In this document: piece after piece, positions 58,101-64,000 of the stretch
Numbering within the stretch: position 1 is the first letter of the stretch
How the letters are laid out: the number at the start of each line of letters is the position of its first letter
Assembly: GCA_015143295.1 (NCBI GenBank)
Contig: CM026573.1
Span: 4,886,434 to 4,950,433 of the forward strand
Direction: 5' to 3'
Length of the DNA stretch: 64,000 bases
From: Tetracentron sinense
Lineage: Eukaryota > Streptophyta > Magnoliopsida > Trochodendrales > Trochodendraceae
Made by a program: the position numbers and the translations under genes
The notes under the pieces: model-generated
What the model saw: the letters and a program-made list of their open reading frames with translations, nothing else
What the model was told of the DNA's origin: nothing
Database searches by the model: none

Positions 58101-61100
58101 AGAGGATCACGGCATCCTGTGGAAACATCAAGATTGGAGAACAGGCTTAGCAGAAGTTCGGCGATCTAGACGGCTAACAGTATCTTTTATATGTACTGTG
58201 GCTAATTACGAATACGGATTTTTCTGGCACTTTTATCAGGCAAGTTAGAGTTAAAACCTTGTTTTGTTAGTTTGCTTGTATTGCTTTGGTTCACAAGCTC
58301 AGGGTTGCTTCAATGATATGTGAATATGTGAATTTTTGTTTGTCTGGAATGTGATGTGATTCAGTTTTTATGCCCTTGAAATTTCCCTACTCTTGTTGGT
58401 TTCTGTCCAAACAGATCTGATTTCTCTATGTTTAAAGCAAATTTCTGTTGGATGCCTACTAATTAATTTCACATTTAAACTGGAGTTGAAATCGCGACCT
58501 CTTGGTTGCATTGCAGTATGCCAACCGAATGATCCACCGTCAATGATACTGTAGATTGTTGCAATTGTCACATTTGACATTTACCCATTCCTTCTCTTAT
58601 AATGAAAGTTGAAGCACCTCATAATAGCTCAAAGTATACACATCCATTACATTTTTTTCTGGAACATTTGGATATATGTATTTACCCTTACATTGCATAT
58701 TTTCACAAACTGCACTTGTTGGATGATGCTTACTATTTAAAAGTTAGGATGATGCTTATCCTAATTCTTGTTACAGGATGGAAAAATTGAAGCGGAGGTT
58801 AAACTTACAGGAATTCTCAGCTTAGGAGCACTGCAACCAGGGGTATCCCGAAAATATGGTACAACCATTGCGCCAGGATTGTATGCACCCGTCCATCAAC
58901 ACTTTTTTGTTGCCCGTATGGACATGGCTGTTGATTGTAAGCCTGGTGAAGCATTCAATCAGGTACAGTCCCATGAACTGTGGTTTTCATTTCTTTTATT
59001 TTTCCTTTTCTTGTAATATTGAGTTGACTGGAAACAGGATACCTTGACAGGTTTCTATATGCATATTAGTTACACTTAAATAATGACTGCTACGTCCTAT
59101 TATTTATGTTCATCTGTTTATTTATGATTGATAGACAATTCAAAATGCAATTACTAGTAAGCACATTCTCACTTATGAATTGAGCCAACTTCCCTGGTTG
59201 ATAGATACGGAGATATTGTTTCATGTGGTCAACATGATAATAATAGATGCCTAATGTCTTATATTTAGGTTGTTGAGGTGGATGTGAAAATCGAAGAACC
59301 TGGGAAGAATAATGTTCACAACAATGCATTCTATGCTGAAGAGAAACTGCTCAGATCTGAAATGCAAGCGATGCGTGATTGTAATCCCTTGTCTGCTCGT
59401 CACTGGATTGTAAGTCATCCTTACCTGGTTAAAGTTGTTCATGTTCATTGTTCTTTAGGACCTTGTATAACTTTATCTCTTTTCTTTTATTTCCATGCTC
59501 CTTTATCTGAAAATTCCTTTTTTTTCATAACGTCACTACTATAAAATCTTCATAATCTTTTTTAAATTTGTTTTTAACCATTAAAATCCTGTCATTCTGC
59601 TCATGAAGTTGGCATGTTGTGAGCAATCTGCATCTGCAACTAATATCTGTAATATTTTAGTTTCTAATTTAGTCGCCTACATTCTTATTTTTCAAATGTT
59701 TTTATAGTGCAAATGTTATAAGTCTGTTTGCTTACAGACTTATTATGCTGATTATGCTTTTTGAAAAGTGTGTCCTGCTTTTATAGTACAAATTACCTTT
59801 CAGAGAATCTTAGTTGTAAATCCTGTGATGCTTCCAGAACGAAGATACTCAAAACCTGGCATTAAATGTGCTTGCTTGATAGTTCTAAACAACTAAAAAA
59901 TAAAATTAATGTTCTTATTTTGCTTATGTATTGATATGGATTCCTGGTATGCTATATGCCTTAAAATTTGTATGCCTTAAACTCCTGGTCTTTCAATGAG
60001 AGAGTTTGATTCTTGGGATTTTTGGGTCATATGGCATCCAAACCCTAGATCAAATCACAGGGTGCTTGGATTAACCATGGGATTGTTATCTTGGGCAGAC
60101 TACATCGGCTGGGGCTTGTGGCTTCTTGCTTTTCTTTCAGGCTTTAGAAGTCACACATTGCTATGTGTTATCTTGTAATTCTGATTTGGCTTTAGTAGTT
60201 CTAGTTGGCCTGCTGGCCGCCTGTCTGTGGTTTGTGATGCTGAGTAGCATGGCCTAAGGTCAATTAAGGCATATTGTAGAGCCTACTGCTAAATGTTGCT
60301 TGAGCTACGGGCCAGCTGCATATTGGGTTACCATGCATGTGTCTGTCTGTATGTGCTTGTATATGATCATATACACTTGAGATTTATAACGAATTTTGTA
60401 GTTTTTGTGCTATTGCAATATTTTGAAATGATATTCTAAAACTATTCTTTCAGGCATTTGACTGTACAAGTATCGTATTGGCATCTGTATGATTCTATGG
60501 TTACAATGATACATACGTGTTCTGGGACACTACATATGTATGTTATTATGATATAATTCTGAGTTTGATACTTTATTTTTGATACTTAATCTGTAGCATT
60601 TTTGCTATTTCAATATTTTGAAATGGAAATCTCAAAGCTTATTATTCAGAAATTTGATTGTATGGGCAGCTAATTATCCTAGGTCAATATAGGATACACA
60701 TGTTAACATCTAGAACTCTGGGCAGCTAATTTTAATCCCTGGTTATTTGGTATTGAAACTTTTAATTTAGTGGGTCTATGATTATTCCATATCGTAGGTT
60801 ATAAGTTGTAACAAAGACATATCTTATTAAGCCCCATACTCGTTCTGAAGTATGAACTTTGTTGCACACTATTCTTCTGAAAACAATGGAACTAACCTGG
60901 GTCTACAATGTAGTACCAGCGCATGTTTGTCAAACGGGGTTCTTGTTTTTAGATATCTGTGAAGCAATTTCCATGACTATAAGTCCAATATGTATTTCTA
61001 GTCATACAAGCACAACATTAGTGGTGATTAACTAGGTTCATGTTTTTTAGTAAACAATGATATGCTTGATCTTGTGCTTATCTATTATTTCTGTTTTGCT

Positions 61101-61470
61101 AGCATCGATGGTTTAGAATAGAGAAGCAAGTGTGTCCTTTATACTTTCCAAGTCACAAATTTAGTTATTTGATTAACGGTGCATGCTATTTCATATTTCA
61201 GATCAGGAATACAAGAACCGTCAATCGGACTGGGCAGCTAACAGGTTACAAGCTAGTACCTGGTTCAAATTGTTTGCCATTAGCTGGTTCTGAGGCAAAG
61301 TTTTTGAGAAGAGCTGCTTTCTTGAAGCATAATCTTTGGGTTACACCATATGCGCACGATGAGATTTATCCTGGAGGAGAGTTTCCTAACCAAAATCCAC
61401 GTGTTGGGGAGGGATTGGCTACATGGGTTAAGCAGAATCGTCCTCTGGAAGAAACTGATATAGTTCTCTG
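53193..61470 (+). CDS. Copper amine oxidase (primary amine oxidase), 3' end beyond the window
   Basis: Ten exons: 53193-53439, 55967-56076, 56220-56525, 57030-57142, 57235-57565, 57680-57895, 58003-58239, 58777-58962, 59269-59409 and 61202-61470. They join in frame to 718 residues. The enzyme oxidises primary amines (polyamines in plants) to aldehydes, H2O2 and ammonia. Residues 1-80 are a Ser/Ala-rich leader. Residues 90-350 are the N2/N3 domains ([14 protein letters not shown]). In the catalytic domain, NAFDAGED carries the base Asp426, TVANYEYG carries Tyr510 (the precursor of the TPQ cofactor), and VHQHFF carries copper ligands His560 and His562. The third copper His is expected in the missing last exon. 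It resembles the peroxisomal CuAO-zeta/AMX3 group. Intron 7 has a GC donor. The last visible exon ends TG|GTTAGT after DIVL, so an eleventh exon is required. Confidence 0.92.
54697..55107 (+). repeat. Tandem duplication split by a MITE
   Basis: TTTTAACAATATCCATG occurs at 54,701 and 54,773. CTTGGGAAGTGCTAAAAGAG (54,724) is matched by CTTGGGAAATGCTAGAAGAG (55,068), then GTAATGCCC on both. The second copy of a unit of about 72 bp is interrupted by the hAT-like MITE. Confidence 0.85.
54795..55055. mobile_element. hAT-like MITE with perfect 8-bp target duplication
   Basis: The left end CAGGAGCGGAGCC and the right end GGCTCCGCCCATG are inverted. ATGGTGAG is duplicated exactly at 54,787-54,794 and 55,056-55,063. 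Same family as 1523-2131 but 261 bp. It lies in intron 1 of the amine oxidase gene. Confidence 0.9.
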
Positions 61471-62620
61471 GTTAGTTTCACCTCTTTTTTTTCTTCACAG
61501 AAGCCACTTCATATGTTTGTACATGGTGTGTGCATACATATATAAAAATTTTATATTTAGGTTGATTATGCTATCTGCTGTAAATGTTTTGAGCTTAGAT
61601 TCTGAACCTAAATAGTAATTTTTGCATGAAGTTCTGTAGTCTTAATATCTTTTGGAGGACTATTGTAGATCTGGTTAAGATTTACATTGATTAGCATCAT
61701 AATCATATAATCACATTTTGCATTGATGCTACTGTCTGCATACGTCATTCAGATGCCGTAGCATGTTGGTTCATGCTTACTGAAATCTAATTGTCCAAAA
61801 AATCTTAAACAATTGAATTGGACCACAAAATTGAAGGTGATCATAATACAAGTTATCATATGAGAAGGTTATAGAGTTATACTATTTTCCATCCAATTAC
61901 AAATGAATTCCAATGGGGAACAATTTTTTTTTTCTTCGAAGAACAGGATTTGAATCCACGCTCTTCTCGATGACTTAGGACAGTAGAGAATGAGGGATGA
62001 AAGTGAAACTCAATCTTAGGTAGTGTTGGATAAAAGCTGCTGTAAAGTTGCAGACAGGTTGCTTTAATTGTGTTTTTAAGAATTTGATTTTTTAGTATAA
62101 ATATGAGTTATTTGTAACAAATTGCAGCAATAAGAAACTTAAATGCTATTCAAAATGGAGCAATTACTTGGCTTTATATAGAGGTTTTTTGTGCAACTTC
62201 CTGTAACGTCTCCTGCTTTGACCCAAACTTTGGCTTGCTAAAGCTAACTACTTTCTGATACAAATTCCATCCTATAACTTTTACTTTTGGACTTGAAAAA
62301 TGAATTACCTGGAACCTAATATGACTCAGATTAGAACTTAAGAAAATCTTCTAGCTGGAAAAGTAAAGATGGTTCTAGAAGAGGATGTAAGGCTCCTACC
62401 CAATACTTCAGAACAATCATAAACTGACTCAATGCCGACTCACTTAAACAAATATTTTTCAACCATAAAGTAGATAACGTAATCAAAACTAGTCCCGCAA
62501 TGGATTAGCACCTATATGCATTTTGGCTATAATTCACTTAAATCAAGTTCAAATTGCGTATCTAGTCGTATTGGAAGGCTAATTGAATGATCTTTTTATC
62601 TGGATCATATTAAGATGGGC
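61471..62620 (+). other. Last visible intron of the amine oxidase gene
   Basis: No further amine oxidase exon is legible from 61,471 to the window end. A tRNA-like B box (GGATTCAAATCC on the minus strand) lies near 61,950, probably a SINE scrap. Confidence 0.5.
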
Positions 62621-62633
62621 TAATTGAATGATC

Positions 62634-62722
62634 ATTTTTTTGGTAGGCAACTTTTGTTAGTGGGTTAGTAGTTAATTGTGAGAGTACATACAAGATTATC
62701 ATCTAAGCGGATAGACATTCGG
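62634..62722 (-). mobile_element. Truncated SINE with 13-bp target duplication
   Basis: On the minus strand it ends TAACCCACTAAC...CTACCAAAAAAA, like the SINE at 40.9-41.1 kb. TAATTGAATGATC is duplicated at 62,621-62,633 and 62,723-62,735. It sits in the second half of a local tandem duplication. Confidence 0.6.
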
Positions 62723-62735
62723 TAATTGAATGATC

Positions 62736-63275
62736 TTTTTATTAGGATCATAATAAGATATTCATACACAAACAATTAGTAAGTCGTGTCGTAGAAAAGC
62801 TAAAAAATAATCAGATAAATAGAAATATTTGGTAGAATATGTGCAAAACATAATAGAACTGGAAAACTATAAGAAATGTGAAACATATTTTTGTCCAAAT
62901 TATTTCATGGATGGGTACCCTACATGTCTCTTCAACAACTAAGAAAAAAATTGGGGATGGCTTTGAAGATACGAAGTGTCAGACACTAACCTTAAGAAAC
63001 GGGAAACTTTGACAAGTTGTATATGATGGTTTTTGTTGTGGCATTATAGCCATGCCTTTGCCAACTTAGAGATCCTGGCACTAGAGACCAATTCCTTTGA
63101 ACTTCAAAACTATGGTGCCTCCAATCACCAATGCCCTCTATGTGTGGGAACCTATCCCGTCGACTCAGAGTCCTTGGCAAGTGAACCCGAGTCTGCAAGC
63201 TCCAATGGCATTAAGTGATTTCCTTATTCGTGGGGAGCTAGAGAAGTCGTAACTAGAGAAGCCCTAAATAATGGG
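62736..63275. other. Spacer before the LTR
   Basis: 62.94-63.27 kb is less AT-rich and has open frames on both strands without family resemblance. It could be retroelement sequence. No exon was recognised. Confidence 0.35.
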
Positions 63276-64000
63276 TGTAGACACCCCATTTTTGCACGCC
63301 ATAATGATTTAACTCCAAGTGTCGAAAGGTGAGCTCCAAGACGAGATCCAGACTCCAATATATCCAAGGTCAAAGGTAAAAGCAAAGCCCAATCCCAACC
63401 TGAGCCTAAACTAGCCAAGACCCAAGTGACAACGCCCATTTAATATAGAAGAGTTCCGCGTCCTTTAAAAGGGCGCACCCCCCATTTTATTCAAAATCGG
63501 CTTCCACGGCTTTCTAAAAGGCGTGGTACGGAAAACATTACATCCGACTTCAGTTTGCGTGCACTTCATTTTTTCTTTGGGTTTTGGATTTTTTTTAGTC
63601 CCACATCAGGAAAAAACAAGAAGATCCCTTCCTTTCACTATTATAAAAGGCATCACCTCCTACTCTTCAAATCAACTTTGAAAAAGCCAAGCTTTGCCAA
63701 CCCATTACTTTGGGAAACCTCTAATTTCTGAGAGAGTGAGCCTTCAAAAAACCCAAAAAGTCCAGCCACGAAGCCATCAAATACCTTACTTCTCACTTTT
63801 CTTTCAAATGCCTTGGTAGACCTAGGAGTTATCTTCACCAACTTTGGAAGAAAAGTTTAGGGAGTTCGGATCTTGTCGAAGCGTTCTCTTCTTTTCAAAC
63901 ACTTGGAGCATCTAAAAAGGAAAATGTATGCTACATTCTCATCTTCTACTTCTACCTATCCAAGCCTTTTCTTCCCTCATTTTCTCTTAGTAGCTCGGTG
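63276..64000 (+). mobile_element. 5' LTR of a Gypsy-type retrotransposon, cut by the window edge
   Basis: It starts TGTAGACACCCCATTTTTGC, a common start of plant Ty3/Gypsy LTRs. An AGTCCCACATCAGG motif at 63,599 is followed about 30 bp later by TATAAAAGG (63,643), the likely LTR promoter. The rest lies outside the window. It appears to lie in the intron before the last amine oxidase exon, or to mark where the gene is broken. Confidence 0.65.

Noticed and set aside
61930-61980. Possible tRNA B box on the minus strand
   Set aside because: No A box at proper spacing and no acceptor stem.
1-64000. CRISPR arrays, bacterial operons, prophage or plasmid functions
   Set aside because: The window is plant nuclear DNA. 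The direct repeats present are minisatellites, microsatellites and transposon modules without spacer-repeat regularity.

Overview
The window is nuclear DNA of a flowering plant, most likely a eudicot. It is AT-rich, its genes have GT-AG introns, and its families are plant ones: a plant universal stress protein, a chloroplast-type TPR protein, ribosomal protein L27a, and a peroxisomal-type copper amine oxidase. A plastid psaB fragment sits in the nuclear DNA, and the spaces between genes are filled with layered transposable elements. The species cannot be named from the sequence.

Layout. 1-9.8 kb is repeats: SINE 3' ends, a Tourist-like MITE, an hAT-like MITE with an 8-bp target duplication, and a 2.37-kb Gypsy-type solo LTR with a perfect 5-bp duplication, apparently inserted into a second older LTR. 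9.86-11.9 kb holds a hairpin-bearing MITE and a four-exon universal stress protein gene. 13.8-15.2 kb has CACTA-like and hAT-like fragments. 15.2-20.3 kb is a four-exon TPR gene with a 3.6-kb last intron containing LINE debris. 21.7-24.9 kb holds a psaB fragment, two MITEs, and the 3' exons of a PDX2-like (vitamin B6 synthase glutaminase) gene on the minus strand. 24.9-30.1 kb has minus-strand exon-like pieces I could not assign. 30.3 kb is an intact, intronless RPL27A gene with a telo-box. 31.3-35.1 kb is a degenerate L1-type LINE split by two MITEs. 35-42.8 kb is mostly MITEs, SINEs and a compound foldback. 42.87-50.39 kb is a PIF/Harbinger element with two complete transposition genes and intron-containing fragments of two host genes (an LRR receptor kinase and a MORF RNA-editing factor). 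53.2 kb to the end is a copper amine oxidase gene with ten exons visible; its last exon lies beyond the window, past an LTR that starts at 63,276.

The host genes show no functional linkage to each other. The one co-operating unit is the Harbinger pair, a DDE transposase and a Myb/SANT-like DNA-binding protein, in the same orientation between terminal inverted repeats.

The most notable signals are: the Harbinger element with captured gene fragments; a recurring foldback family (arms built on GTGTCCCTTTTAAC and TTAACCATGGTTAA) present about ten times and twice nested inside the same type of MITE; and two cases where a transposon has landed inside a short tandem duplication within the amine oxidase gene. 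All exon coordinates were derived by hand from reading frames and splice signals.
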